Positions 50,612 through 59,678 of a DNA stretch of 64,000 nucleotides are shown in pieces; the first letter of the stretch is position 1; every line of letters starts with the position of its first letter. Below the pieces are notes generated by a model. It ran no database searches, was not told where the DNA came from, and worked only from the letters and a program-made list of their open reading frames with translations. The stretch spans positions 324,303 to 388,302 of the forward strand of contig NZ_VTHB01000006.1 in NCBI RefSeq assembly GCF_009729205.1. Direction: 5' to 3'. A program made the translations under genes and the position numbers. The stretch comes from Mycobacteroides sp. CBMA 271 (GTDB taxonomy: Bacteria; Actinomycetota; Actinomycetes; Mycobacteriales; Mycobacteriaceae).

Positions 50612-51990
50612 GCGGATTCCTTGATGCCGGGCTGCTCTCGCCGGTCAGTGCAGGCACCGTCGCCGAGGCCGAATTGACCGATGCCGCCTGGCTGCAGGCG
50701 ATGCTTGATGCCGAGGCAGCGCTGGCAGCCGCACAGGCAGATATCGGTGTTCTACCCAGGGACGCGGCGGACGTGATCGCGAAGGCCGCGACCGTGCACG
50801 ATATCGACATCCGCAGGGTGGCGTTGTCCGCCAGGGAGACCGCCAACCCCGTCGTCGGCCTGATCAACGAATTGACCCGGGTGGTGGGTGAGATCGATCC
50901 GAGTGCAACCGATTACGTGCATCGGGGGTCGACCAGTCAAGACATTCTCGATACCGGGGCGATGATGCTGGCCAAGCGGGTGTTGGTCATCATCGCCGCC
51001 GATCTCGCCGCTGTCGCCGAGGCCCTCGCGGGCCTGGCCGCTACGCACCGAGACACCGTCATGGCTGGCCGCACGCTGTCACTACAGGCCGTTCCCACCA
51101 CATTCGGGCTCAAGGCATCCGGCTGGCGGGAGCTGATACTCGATGCGCGCGAACGAGTGTTGGCGGTGGCCGGTGGGCTGCCGGTCTCGCTCGGCGGTGC
51201 CGCGGGAACCCTTGCCGGATACCTCGAATACTCGGGACTGGAAGGCTCCGACCCGAAGGTATTTGTCGAGAAGCTGAGCGCGGCCTTCGCGCACAGGACC
51301 GGATTGTCGTCGACCCCGTTGCCGTGGCATGCGCTGCGCGCTCCGATAGCGGATATCGGCTGTACCACAACGTTTGTGACGGGTGCTCTCGGTAAGTTCG
51401 CCATCGACGTGCTGACCTTGAGCCGCACCGAAATCGCCGAGGTGGCCGAACCCGCGCCACCGGGGCGGGGGATCTCCTCGGCCATGCCACACAAGAGAAA
51501 CCCTGTGCTCGCCACAATGATTCGATCGGCGGCGCTGCAGGTTCCGGCGCTGAGCACCATCCTGACGAACTCGTTGCTCAGCGAGGACGAACGGTCCGCG
51601 GGTGGCTGGCACGCGGAATGGTTGGCGCTGCGGGAATGTCTGCGGCTCACCGGCGGTGCCGCGCAGACTGCCGTTGATCTCGCTCGCGGACTCCAGGTTC
51701 GGGCGCAGCGCATGTCGGAGAACCTTGCGCTGCTCGGCGGACAGCCGTCGGCCGAACGGCTCTCGGCGGCACTTTCCCCACGGGTAGGCAGGAAGCAGGC
51801 GAAGGCTCTCGTATCGTCCGTCATCGACGAGGCAGTCGCGCGTGGCGTGAGTTTGCGCGAGGCAAGTCTCGCCCGACCCGAGATCGTCGCTTGGTTGAGT
51901 GTGGCCGAGATCGATGAACTGGTGGATCCGGTCACCTATGTAGGAGCCGCAGGTCAGCTTGTTGATGTGGCGATCGCGCCTCGATCCTGA
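50608..51990 (+). CDS. CreD-like lyase, fumarase/aspartase superfamily (nitrosuccinate lyase, inferred)
   Basis: 460 residues, GTG start. Superfamily signature GISSAMPHKRNPVLATM (~286-302), VHRGSTSQDILDTGAMMLAK (~99-118) and TLSLQAVPTTFGLKASGW (~153-170), in the form used by adenylosuccinate lyase, carboxymuconate cycloisomerase (PcaB) and CreD. Downstream of a CreE-like gene the expected reaction is nitrosuccinate to nitrite plus fumarate. PcaB is disfavoured because no other protocatechuate genes are nearby. Last gene of operon A. Confidence 0.82.
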   Translation: MSGFLDAGLLSPVSAGTVAEAELTDAAWLQAMLDAEAALAAAQADIGVLPRDAADVIAKAATVHDIDIRRVALSARETANPVVGLINELTRVVGEIDPSATDYVHRGSTSQDILDTGAMMLAKRVLVIIAADLAAVAEALAGLAATHRDTVMAGRTLSLQAVPTTFGLKASGWRELILDARERVLAVAGGLPVSLGGAAGTLAGYLEYSGLEGSDPKVFVEKLSAAFAHRTGLSSTPLPWHALRAPIADIGCTTTFVTGALGKFAIDVLTLSRTEIAEVAEPAPPGRGISSAMPHKRNPVLATMIRSAALQVPALSTILTNSLLSEDERSAGGWHAEWLALRECLRLTGGAAQTAVDLARGLQVRAQRMSENLALLGGQPSAERLSAALSPRVGRKQAKALVSSVIDEAVARGVSLREASLARPEIVAWLSVAEIDELVDPVTYVGAAGQLVDVAIAPRS

Positions 51991-52110
51991 GGACGCCACC
52001 TGCGCGAACTTTCGCTCAGATCGATTCTTTGCGAATTGTTCGCGCGCAATAGTCTTGACGCTGCCATACCCCGCCCATACCGTTGCCACGCACACACGGC
52101 AGACGGGTAG

Positions 52111-53970
52111 TTGGGATTGACTGAAATACAGGTGGGCGGGGCGCGCGATGGGGGCTCCGTGGTAGGCCCATCTGCCCTGTCGGTGCTGCGCTTGTTGGCG
52201 TCGGGCACGGCTCCCGACGCATTCGAGGCCCGGCTCAAGGAGATGGCACGCGAGTCCTCGCCGCCGTGGAGTGCCGCCGATCTGCATCGTGCGCGGGGAT
52301 ATGCCGAGCGTATTTACGGTCTGATCGAAGGACAGAACCAGCGTGAGGCGCGGCTGTCCAACCTGGTGGGTGTGGGTATCGAACTTCTCGGTTGCCACGA
52401 TATCGACGAGGCATCGACCACTTTGATCAAACGGGCCCGCATCATGTTTGACGCCGATTTCGCGTTCATCTCGGTGCGTGACGATTCCGGACCAGATGTG
52501 CGGCATCACGTCCGGTATGTGGATGGGCCCACCACCGCCATCAACCGTGGCCTGTACTTCCCGATCGGCGACGACATCGGATTGGTCAGTCTGTACCGTC
52601 CGGGCCAGGGCCCCGTGTGGACGGCAGATTATCCGTCCGACACGAGGTTTGTGCGCGCGACCGACGGTGATGCCGCGATGCGGTCCGAGGGTGTGCACAG
52701 CCTGATGATCATGCCGATGGAGCATGAGGGGCAGCACTTCGGAAATCTGTATGTAGGTTCGCGCACGGTGCGCAGCTATGCCGGCGCAGAGCGGTCACTA
52801 TTCGCGAGCCTCTGTTCATTCGCGAGTATTGCGCTGGCGCGTGCGGACGAATTCGCAAGTAACACAACCCGAATCGGTGAGCTGGAGCGTCGCATCGAAC
52901 TGCGGACCGCGCTGCTGGACACCGGTGCCGGCCCCGGCGGCATGGACAGTTTCGTCCACACCGCAGGGGAGCAGCTGGGTGTCGCCATGCGGGTGACGGG
53001 GCATGACGGCGCCGAGATCGCTTCTTATAAATGGGAACCAGAACCAGCGAACGTGCTGTCCACCGCGCTCACGGTGGGCGACGACTATCACGGCGAGCTA
53101 TCTGTAGCGAGCCTGGACGACGGACCGGTTTCTGTGTACCCGTTGCACATCCAGGACCTCGCCACCACTGCCGCAGTGGTGATGTGTGGTGACAATCGAA
53201 TGTCGTTGTCGGTGTCCCAGTTGCGTAATGACCTGCTGCATGACGTTTTGGACTACCGTCAACGAGACAGTCGTCTGGTCCAGATCTATGCCCGCCGTTT
53301 GGCTTTGGACCTCAACCAACCACACGTCGTCGTCATCGTCAGGCCGGAACGTGGTGGGTTGGATCGGGCGTCACTGTGGTCGGCGTCGTTTGCCTCTCGG
53401 GTGGGCGGGCTGCGCGCCACGCAGGATGAGGTGGTGGTGCTGCTCGTCCCAGGAACGGATCCGGGGCGGACCGCACAGGCGGTATGGGACGAGACCACCG
53501 CGCACCTGCGGATGCCGGTGACGGTATCTTCGGCCGGACCGTCGGACCGTATCGAGTCCATCGAGGACACGTACCAGGATGCGACGCGCTGCCTGGACGC
53601 TATGAGCGCGTTGGGGGCGCTCGGAACAGCTGCTGCCGCAAATGAACTCGGATTCCTAGGGGTGCTGCTGTCTCGTCATCAGGATGTCGAGGGGTTCGTC
53701 CGCTCCATGGTCGGTCCCGTCATCGACTATGACGACGACCGCGACACCGATCTGCTGCAGACACTCGACGTGTACTTCACCGTCGGTGCCAGCCCAACCC
53801 GTGCCGCGAAAATCCTGCACACACACCCCAATACTGTGGTGCGTCGCCTCGATCGAGTGAACGAGCTACTGGGTGACGGGTGGCAGGACGCCGAGCGGCT
53901 CTTGGACACGCAGCTCGCCATCAAGCTGTGGAAAGTGCGGGGCTCGCTGCTCACTCGCCAGACCGGGTGA
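52111..53970 (+). CDS. GAF-domain PucR/CdaR-type transcriptional regulator
   Basis: Up to 619 residues; the TTG at 52111 is uncertain and GTG 52132 or 52159 would shorten it by 7 or 16. A GAF domain spans ~85-250 (DADFAFISVRDDSG, LGNLYVGS-like GQHFGNLYVGSRTVRSYAGA). The C-terminal PucR HTH is clear: LDVYFTVGASPTRAAKILHT then HPNTVVRRLDRVNELLG (~548-590). It likely senses a pathway intermediate and controls both operons. The 3' end overlaps the opposite-strand transposase-like gene by 105 bases. Confidence 0.87.
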   Translation: MGLTEIQVGGARDGGSVVGPSALSVLRLLASGTAPDAFEARLKEMARESSPPWSAADLHRARGYAERIYGLIEGQNQREARLSNLVGVGIELLGCHDIDEASTTLIKRARIMFDADFAFISVRDDSGPDVRHHVRYVDGPTTAINRGLYFPIGDDIGLVSLYRPGQGPVWTADYPSDTRFVRATDGDAAMRSEGVHSLMIMPMEHEGQHFGNLYVGSRTVRSYAGAERSLFASLCSFASIALARADEFASNTTRIGELERRIELRTALLDTGAGPGGMDSFVHTAGEQLGVAMRVTGHDGAEIASYKWEPEPANVLSTALTVGDDYHGELSVASLDDGPVSVYPLHIQDLATTAAVVMCGDNRMSLSVSQLRNDLLHDVLDYRQRDSRLVQIYARRLALDLNQPHVVVIVRPERGGLDRASLWSASFASRVGGLRATQDEVVVLLVPGTDPGRTAQAVWDETTAHLRMPVTVSSAGPSDRIESIEDTYQDATRCLDAMSALGALGTAAAANELGFLGVLLSRHQDVEGFVRSMVGPVIDYDDDRDTDLLQTLDVYFTVGASPTRAAKILHTHPNTVVRRLDRVNELLGDGWQDAERLLDTQLAIKLWKVRGSLLTRQTG

Positions 53971-55152
53971 CACCAGGCAGCCAACCGCGGCGGCGATAGA
54001 CACCAGGGTGGCGTGACGATGCCATCCGGTGAACGACCGTCCCGCGAAGTCCTGCATACCCATGCGGTTCGCGAGGTGCAGGTATCCCTGTTGCACGTGG
54101 TCGGCCAGTGCCACCTGATGCGCCTGAGACGAGGTGGAGAATTCCGGGTCGTTGGTCAACCACAGTTCGGTGCGCGCACGAGGATGGTCCAGGGGAGTCA
54201 TGCCGACGAGCGTGAGAGGTGCTGGCGACCGTTTCGCCTGCGGGTCGGCCAGCTGCACCTTGGCGATGCTGATCAGATGGCGACGCCCTTGGTAGACGTA
54301 CTGTTCGGTGCGCCGTGAGCCCTTGGTGGCCTGCACGATCTGCGCGGCCGGCAGCACCCGGCCCTGGTGTCCGGCGAATGCCGGGTCGACGACCTGCAGT
54401 TGCAGGTCGCTGGGCACCCGGGTGGTGGTGACCTGATGCGCCAACGTTCCGAAGAGCTGCGTCAGGTCCGCACCGTTCGCGCCGAGTAGATCGAAGATCA
54501 CCGGCGCCTTCGAGGGACGGGCCACCCGGACGAACTCCTGGAACGAGGAAAGTGCGCATCCGCTCACCGATTCCAGCGGATAGTCCTCGGGAATGGAGGT
54601 CTTGGTCTTCTTCGTCGCGGATTCCAGCCAAGGCTGCGACAGATGCAGCCGCCAGCTCACCGGCACCGCGAAACCGTCTGCCGCCAGCCAGACGCTGAGG
54701 GCCAGTTGGCCGTTGACCGCACGCCCGGCGCGTGGGCAGTATCGGCGGTCCACGCCCACCGAATGCACGCCGGCCTTGGGGATCAGCATCGGGGTTACCA
54801 CCCAGGCGGCGGCGTGATAGGCGCTGGTGAGGTAGGCCGTCAGGTCCCGGCGCACCGCCCACCAGTCCCAGGTGGAGCTGTTCACGAAGTGATGCAGGTT
54901 CTGCTCGCTCACCTCTCTACCCATGGATTGGCCCATCGAAGCGGCCATGTTCCTCGCGGATTTACGGCCGGGCACCTTCAGCAGCCCGGTGACATAGTCC
55001 TCTCCCTTGGCACGTTGATCGCAACGCGGCAGCGAACGCAGCACGTCCGGGCACACATGTGCGGCGACGGACGCCATGGCGTCGACGGCGTTGACGCGGG
55101 GGCGCGTATCGAACAGCTCGGTCGCGGCCTGTGGCTTGGTCGCAGATGTCAT
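53866..55152 (-). CDS. IS701-like transposase protein without catalytic acids (probably domesticated)
   Basis: 428 residues from ATG 55152. Resembles IS701-family transposases over residues ~30-400 (KSARNMAASMGQSMGREVSE, SVGVDRRYCPRAGRAVNGQL, GRSFTGWHRHATLVSIAAA). Where active members have VVDETG..KKG the sequence is VVTPMLIPKAG, and the later VEE is VQQ: by eye, the first Asp and the Glu of the DDE triad are gone. No terminal inverted repeats or target duplications seen. An intact long frame without active site suggests a retained, non-transposing function, perhaps DNA binding. Confidence 0.7.
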   Translation of the reverse strand: MTSATKPQAATELFDTRPRVNAVDAMASVAAHVCPDVLRSLPRCDQRAKGEDYVTGLLKVPGRKSARNMAASMGQSMGREVSEQNLHHFVNSSTWDWWAVRRDLTAYLTSAYHAAAWVVTPMLIPKAGVHSVGVDRRYCPRAGRAVNGQLALSVWLAADGFAVPVSWRLHLSQPWLESATKKTKTSIPEDYPLESVSGCALSSFQEFVRVARPSKAPVIFDLLGANGADLTQLFGTLAHQVTTTRVPSDLQLQVVDPAFAGHQGRVLPAAQIVQATKGSRRTEQYVYQGRRHLISIAKVQLADPQAKRSPAPLTLVGMTPLDHPRARTELWLTNDPEFSTSSQAHQVALADHVQQGYLHLANRMGMQDFAGRSFTGWHRHATLVSIAAAVGCLVSPGLASEQRAPHFPQLDGELRVQEPLGVLPPVTQ

Positions 55153-55442
55153 GTCTGTCGCACCTCGATGAATTAGCGGATGTTCGATGTCGCCCCCAGC
55201 TTGGGTGACAGTCGCGCTGTACACCAGGTATTGGCACCACACAAAGTGACGGACTATGCGGGTGCCCCGCTACACCCGCCGTGGTGGACGAATGCAAAGT
55301 GGCCGTGTGATGAACAACCCCATGACCTGCGCATTATTGAATCCAGCCTGAGTGTCTAGGTGGCGCAATGGGGTGGAAAGGGGTGCAACCTGACGGATTG
55401 CCGTCGAACTGACGAAGTGAATTCGCGATTGTTTGGTGCGGG
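55153..55442. promoter_or_regulatory. Divergent regulatory region of operon B and the transposase-like gene
   Basis: 290 bases with no gene. TGACGGAC at 55247-55254 matches the core of the operon A repeat. CTGACG occurs twice with 19-base period (55390-55395 and 55409-55414), the first extended to CCTGACGGAT. These are candidate sites for the cluster regulator. Confidence 0.4.
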
Positions 55443-57089
55443 ATGGGCCATCCCGAAGATAGAGGGGTGATCACCCGGCGGGCATTGCTAGGAACCAGCG
55501 TGGCGTTGGCGGGAGCGGCGGTACTGGCCGGTTGCGGATCGCCGGCTCACGCAGCGGCCCCGCTAGTCACGGTGACCGGCGGCCCGATCCGTGGGGAAAC
55601 CGCCGGACGGGTGCATGTGTTCCGAGGCATCCCCTATGCGCAGCCGCCGACCGGCGCGAATCGATTCCGGTCCCCTCTCCCCGTGGCTCCGTGGCGAAAT
55701 GCATTGGACACCACCCGATTCGGATCCGATTTTATCCAGCCGGCAGGTGGCGACCCGGTGCGCCAGGAGGACGCGCTGTACGCCAACGTGTGGACACCGT
55801 CGGTCGACGGGGGAGCCAAGCTGCCCGTCATCGTCTACATCCATGGTGGAGGCTGGTCTCGGGGCGCGGGCAGCCTTCCCGTCTACGACGGCGCCGCGCT
55901 CGCCGAGCATGCCGGTGCCGTCGTGATCAACTTCAACTACCGGCTGGGCGCCTTCGGTTTCTGCGGCCATCCCGCCCTGGAAGACCCCGAGACTGGGCTG
56001 CACACCAATTGGGGGCTACAGGACCAAATCGCTCTCTTGCGTTGGGTCAGTGAGAATGCCAGGGCATTTGGCGGCGATCCGGGAAACATCACACTCATCG
56101 GGACCTCGGCAGGCGGTGCCAGTACCTGGCAGTTGTCTCTGCATCCGCAGACACGACCGCTGCTGCGCCGGATCGTCAGCATCAGTCCGGCGCATGTCTG
56201 GAGTCCGTACCTGAGCCTGACGGCGGAAGACGCCGCCTCGGTGTTCGACGCCTTGGCCGCTGCCCACGGGGTTTCGGTGCAGAACCTGAAAGACATACCG
56301 GCAGACCGGATACGCGATTGGTGGGTCGCCCAGTTCGCATTGCCGCGCTCTGGGCGCGTGGTCACCAGCGGTCGCCAGTATCGCGGCCCTGTCTTGGATC
56401 CGGTGCTGCTTCCCGCCTTCGACGTGAACCAGCCGATGCCGGACATCCCCGCCATCTCCATCTACACCACCACGGAGGGGGCATTCTTCACCGATCGGGG
56501 TGCCCCCGACCCACAACCGCGGCCCACCGATGCTGCCGCGCTCCGGGCCGCCTTCCGTGACATCCTCGAGCAGGGGGTGTCGGTATCCGATGCGACAGTT
56601 GCTGATGCCGTTGCCGTGTACACGGATTCGGCGAAAGCGGACGGCCGGCCCACGGATCCGCTGTCGCTGTGGACCGAGCTGTGGGGCGATGCGCTAATCC
56701 GACACGGCATTCTCGCGTTCACGCATCGCGCGGTCGCCGAACAGCGCGCACCGCTTTACCTGATGGAGTACGCGCATCCGGTAAGACCGCCGTACTTCGG
56801 TGTGCCCCACGAGTCGACATCGCCCTTCCTGTTCGGCACCTATGCGCATCCCGCGAACGTGGCCAAGTTCGGTGACGGGCCGAAAGAGCGGGATACCTCG
56901 GCCGTCTTCATGGATGTGGTGGCCGAATTCGCTCACGGTCGCGCGCCGCAGAGTCCGCGGCTTCCTCGATGGGATCCGGTCGGCGCGGACCTGCGTCAGC
57001 TCGTGCTGCGTGATGGTGCCGGAACCATTGCGGCACCCACCAAGACCAGACAGCTGGGCATTCTCGATGCCGTCCAGTGGGGCAAGTGA
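55443..57089 (+). CDS. Type B carboxylesterase, exported (Tat/lipoprotein signal)
   Basis: 548 residues; GTG 55467 is an alternative start. Signal TRRALLGTSVALAGAAVLAG followed by Cys combines a twin-arginine with a lipobox (LAGC), so a surface-anchored enzyme is likely. Carboxylesterase features: VHVFRGIPYAQPPTGANRFR, VIVYIHGGGWSRGAG oxyanion hole (~136-150), NWGLQDQIALLRWVSENARA, and GTSAGGAS nucleophile (~221-228). It may hydrolyse an ester or amide of the pathway product outside the membrane. First gene of operon B. Confidence 0.85.
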   Translation: MGHPEDRGVITRRALLGTSVALAGAAVLAGCGSPAHAAAPLVTVTGGPIRGETAGRVHVFRGIPYAQPPTGANRFRSPLPVAPWRNALDTTRFGSDFIQPAGGDPVRQEDALYANVWTPSVDGGAKLPVIVYIHGGGWSRGAGSLPVYDGAALAEHAGAVVINFNYRLGAFGFCGHPALEDPETGLHTNWGLQDQIALLRWVSENARAFGGDPGNITLIGTSAGGASTWQLSLHPQTRPLLRRIVSISPAHVWSPYLSLTAEDAASVFDALAAAHGVSVQNLKDIPADRIRDWWVAQFALPRSGRVVTSGRQYRGPVLDPVLLPAFDVNQPMPDIPAISIYTTTEGAFFTDRGAPDPQPRPTDAAALRAAFRDILEQGVSVSDATVADAVAVYTDSAKADGRPTDPLSLWTELWGDALIRHGILAFTHRAVAEQRAPLYLMEYAHPVRPPYFGVPHESTSPFLFGTYAHPANVAKFGDGPKERDTSAVFMDVVAEFAHGRAPQSPRLPRWDPVGADLRQLVLRDGAGTIAAPTKTRQLGILDAVQWGK

Positions 57090-57120
57090 ATCAGAAATCA
57101 ATCGAATGGAGACCACTGGA

Positions 57121-58287
57121 ATGACTGCGTCATCGTTGCTGTTCGATACCGGACATGCTGTACAACAGCCCGACTGGGAAAATCCAGTCCACCTAGAACG
57201 CGTACGCGCGGAACTCAGCGAGCTGCCCGCGCTGGTCGGCGCCGACGAGATCAGGACGCTGCGCACCCTGCTGTCCACGGTCGCGCATGGCCGTGCCACC
57301 ATCATCCAGGCGGGCGATTGCGCGGAGGATCCGCAGGAGTCGACGGACGCCCATGTGGCGCGCAAGGTGGCGCTGCTCAACGTGCTCGCTGGCACCATGC
57401 GGATGAAGACTCACCGCCCGGTGCTGCGTGTCGGGCGTATCGGCGGCCAGTACGCCAAGCCAAGATCCAAGCCTACCGAGACGATCGACGGCGTCGAGCT
57501 GCCTTCATTCCGTGGGCATTTGGTGAACGGACCGCAGCCGCACCCGGTGCATCGGCGGGCCAACCCGGATCGGATGCTGGCCGGCTACTGGGCGGCGAAT
57601 CGGGTGATGGGGCATCTTGGGTGGCGGGTGCCGTCCTCGCTGTCGGTTATCGAACCGCCGGTGTGGACGTCACATGAGGCGCTGTTGCTCGACTATGAGG
57701 CACCGCAGCTGCGTCGCGATGGCGAGGGCCAGATGGTGCTGACATCCACGCACTGGCCGTGGATCGGAGATCGGACCCGGCATCTGGATGGCCAGCATGT
57801 CGAGTTGTTCTCTCGCATCGCAAATCCCGTGGCGTGCAAGGTGGGACCGTCGATGACGACCGACGACCTGCTCGCGCTGTGCGACAAGCTGGACCCGGAA
57901 CACGTCAGCGGACGGTTGACGCTGATCGCGCGGTTGGGGGCCTCGGCGGTACGCGCAAAGCTGCCGGAGTTGGTTGCGGCAGTGCGTGAATCAGGGCATC
58001 CGGTGATCTGGTTGTGCGATCCGTTGCACGCCAACACGGTGTCCACGGAGTCGGGGTACAAGACTCGCCACGTCCAGACGGCCATAGACGAAGTGCGCGG
58101 CTTCCGCGAGGTGCTGTCCGAGGCCGGTGTGCACGCCGGTGGACTGCATCTGGAGGCCACCCCGGACGACGTGGTGGAGTGCGTACTCAACGACTCGCAG
58201 AACCATGAAGTTGGACAGCGGTATTCGACGCTATGCGATCCGCGGCTGAACATCGCACAGGCCACTGAGGTGGCGTCGGCATGGTAG
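57121..58287 (+). CDS. Class II DAHP synthase (PhzC-type)
   Basis: 388 residues from ATG 57121; an ATG 15 bases upstream is possible. Condenses phosphoenolpyruvate and erythrose 4-phosphate, entry of the shikimate pathway. Signature blocks: ATIIQAGDCAEDPQES (~60-75), LRVGRIGGQYAKPRS (~103-117), GLHLEATPDDVVECVLND. It is shorter than the housekeeping mycobacterial AroG (~460), lacking the N-terminal regulatory extension, as in phenazine and related clusters. A dedicated feed-insensitive copy raising chorismate supply is the expected role. Confidence 0.92.
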   Translation: MTASSLLFDTGHAVQQPDWENPVHLERVRAELSELPALVGADEIRTLRTLLSTVAHGRATIIQAGDCAEDPQESTDAHVARKVALLNVLAGTMRMKTHRPVLRVGRIGGQYAKPRSKPTETIDGVELPSFRGHLVNGPQPHPVHRRANPDRMLAGYWAANRVMGHLGWRVPSSLSVIEPPVWTSHEALLLDYEAPQLRRDGEGQMVLTSTHWPWIGDRTRHLDGQHVELFSRIANPVACKVGPSMTTDDLLALCDKLDPEHVSGRLTLIARLGASAVRAKLPELVAAVRESGHPVIWLCDPLHANTVSTESGYKTRHVQTAIDEVRGFREVLSEAGVHAGGLHLEATPDDVVECVLNDSQNHEVGQRYSTLCDPRLNIAQATEVASAW

Positions 58288-59039
58288 CGGTGGTTACCGG
58301 CGCGGGAGGGGGCGTCGGTTCTCAGTTAGTGACCACACTGGCCCGTCGTGACGAGCGTGTGGTCGCGGTGGACATCGACGAGGTTGCGATCAAACAGCTT
58401 GTCGAGTACGCCGCCGAGGAAGGCCTGGACATCATCGGGCAGGTTCTCGACATCACCGACGACACCGCGGTGGCAGTGGGGGTTGCGGACATCGAATCCC
58501 GCATCGGACCCATCACCTCGCTCGTCAACGGTGCGGGCGTGCTGAGAACCGGTGCTGCGGTGGAGTTCTCCGATGCCGATTGGGCACTGACCTTCGACGT
58601 CAATGTGCGCGCGCCGTTTGTGCTGAGCCGAGAGGTAGCGCGGCACATGATCCCGCGACGTGCGGGGTCGATCGTGACCGTCGCCTCCAACGCTGCGTTA
58701 GTGGCCCGCAAGGGGATGACGGCCTATGCCGCGTCAAAGGCGGCCGTAAATGCCTTCACCAAGAGTCTGGGGCTGGAGCTCGCTGAATACGGGATCCGTT
58801 GCAACGTCGTTGCTCCGGGCTCCACCGATACACCGATGCTGCGCGCCATGCTCGGAGAATCCTCCGATTCTGGTCTAGTTGCCGGCAGTCTCGATGACTT
58901 CAAGCCGGGAATCCCGCTGGGGCGCGTTGCCCAACCGCGCCACATCGCCGACGCCGTGGCCTTTCTGCTCTCCGACCAAGCCGCCCACATCACCATGCAC
59001 ACGCTGGTGGTCGATGGCGGCGCGACGCTAGGGGTTTGA
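58281..59039 (+). CDS. 2,3-dihydro-(amino/hydroxy)benzoate dehydrogenase-like SDR
   Basis: 252 residues, ATG overlapping the DAHP synthase stop. SDR motifs TGAGGGVGSQLVTTLA (~6-21), VNGAGVLRTG in place of NNAG (~81), Ser in VTVASNAALV (~134), YAASKAAVNAFTKSL (~148-162). Closest in type to DhbA/EntA. Between PhzC- and PhzD-like genes its likely reaction is NAD-dependent aromatisation of trans-2,3-dihydro-3-hydroxyanthranilate to 3-hydroxyanthranilate, as established for actinomycete pathways such as that of calcimycin. Confidence 0.88.
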   Translation: MVAVVTGAGGGVGSQLVTTLARRDERVVAVDIDEVAIKQLVEYAAEEGLDIIGQVLDITDDTAVAVGVADIESRIGPITSLVNGAGVLRTGAAVEFSDADWALTFDVNVRAPFVLSREVARHMIPRRAGSIVTVASNAALVARKGMTAYAASKAAVNAFTKSLGLELAEYGIRCNVVAPGSTDTPMLRAMLGESSDSGLVAGSLDDFKPGIPLGRVAQPRHIADAVAFLLSDQAAHITMHTLVVDGGATLGV

Positions 59040-59042
59040 TCA

Positions 59043-59678
59043 ATGACCACAGTTGAACGCGGCATACCGATCATCGCCGAATACGACCTGCCCACCGCCG
59101 ACCTGCTGCCTACCAACACCGCGACCTGGCAGATCGACCCAGCGCGTGCCGTGCTGCTCATTCATGACATGCAGCGCTACTTCCTTGCACCGCTGCCTAT
59201 TTCATTGCGCACCCAGCTGGTGAGCAATGTCGCGGCCATCCGGGAACGGTGTGTGGCGGCAGACATCCCGATTGCCTACACCGCGCAGCCCGGCAGCATG
59301 ACCGAAGAGCAGCGAGGGCTGCTCAAGGACTTCTGGGGACCCGGCATGCGGGTCGATGAGGAGCATCGTCAGATCGTCGATCCCATCGCACCCGAGTCAG
59401 GGGATTGGGTCTTCACCAAGTGGCGATACAGCGCCTTTCACCGGTCGGCACTGCTAGAGCGGATGCATGCAGCCGGACGGGACCAGCTGGTGATCTGCGG
59501 CGTATACGCACATGTCGGGGTGCTGATGACGGCGGTCGACGCATTTACCCAGGACATCGAGACCTTCCTGGTTGCCGATGCGACCGCCGATTTCGATGAC
59601 GAATCACATTGGATGGCATTGGAGTACGCGGCCCGGCGGTGCGCCGTGCTGACCGTCACGGATGAGGTGCTGACATGA
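59043..59678 (+). CDS. PhzD-type isochorismatase
   Basis: 211 residues. Hydrolyses the vinyl ether of 2-amino-2-deoxyisochorismate giving DHHA. Catalytic Asp in LLIHDMQRYFLAP (~40) and Lys in VFTKWRYSAFHRSAL (~124); the stretch ICGVYAHVGVLMTAVDAF lacks the nucleophilic Cys of other superfamily members, as in PhzD. Stop overlaps the next start (ATGA). Confidence 0.92.
   Translation: MTTVERGIPIIAEYDLPTADLLPTNTATWQIDPARAVLLIHDMQRYFLAPLPISLRTQLVSNVAAIRERCVAADIPIAYTAQPGSMTEEQRGLLKDFWGPGMRVDEEHRQIVDPIAPESGDWVFTKWRYSAFHRSALLERMHAAGRDQLVICGVYAHVGVLMTAVDAFTQDIETFLVADATADFDDESHWMALEYAARRCAVLTVTDEVLT

Noticed and set aside
50608..51990. PcaB of a protocatechuate pathway
   Set aside because: No pcaGH, pcaC or pcaD neighbours; coupling to the CreE-like gene favours the nitrosuccinate lyase reading.
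51082..52737. 551-codon minus-strand ORF
   Set aside because: Antisense to the CreD-like lyase and the regulator; no recognisable domain.
53866..55442. Complete active insertion sequence
   Set aside because: No terminal inverted repeats or target duplication found by eye, and catalytic residues appear to be lost.
58281..59678. Catecholate siderophore genes (entA/entB type)
   Set aside because: No isochorismate synthase, aryl carrier domain, EntE-NRPS set or exporter; the isochorismatase is PhzD-like and single-domain.
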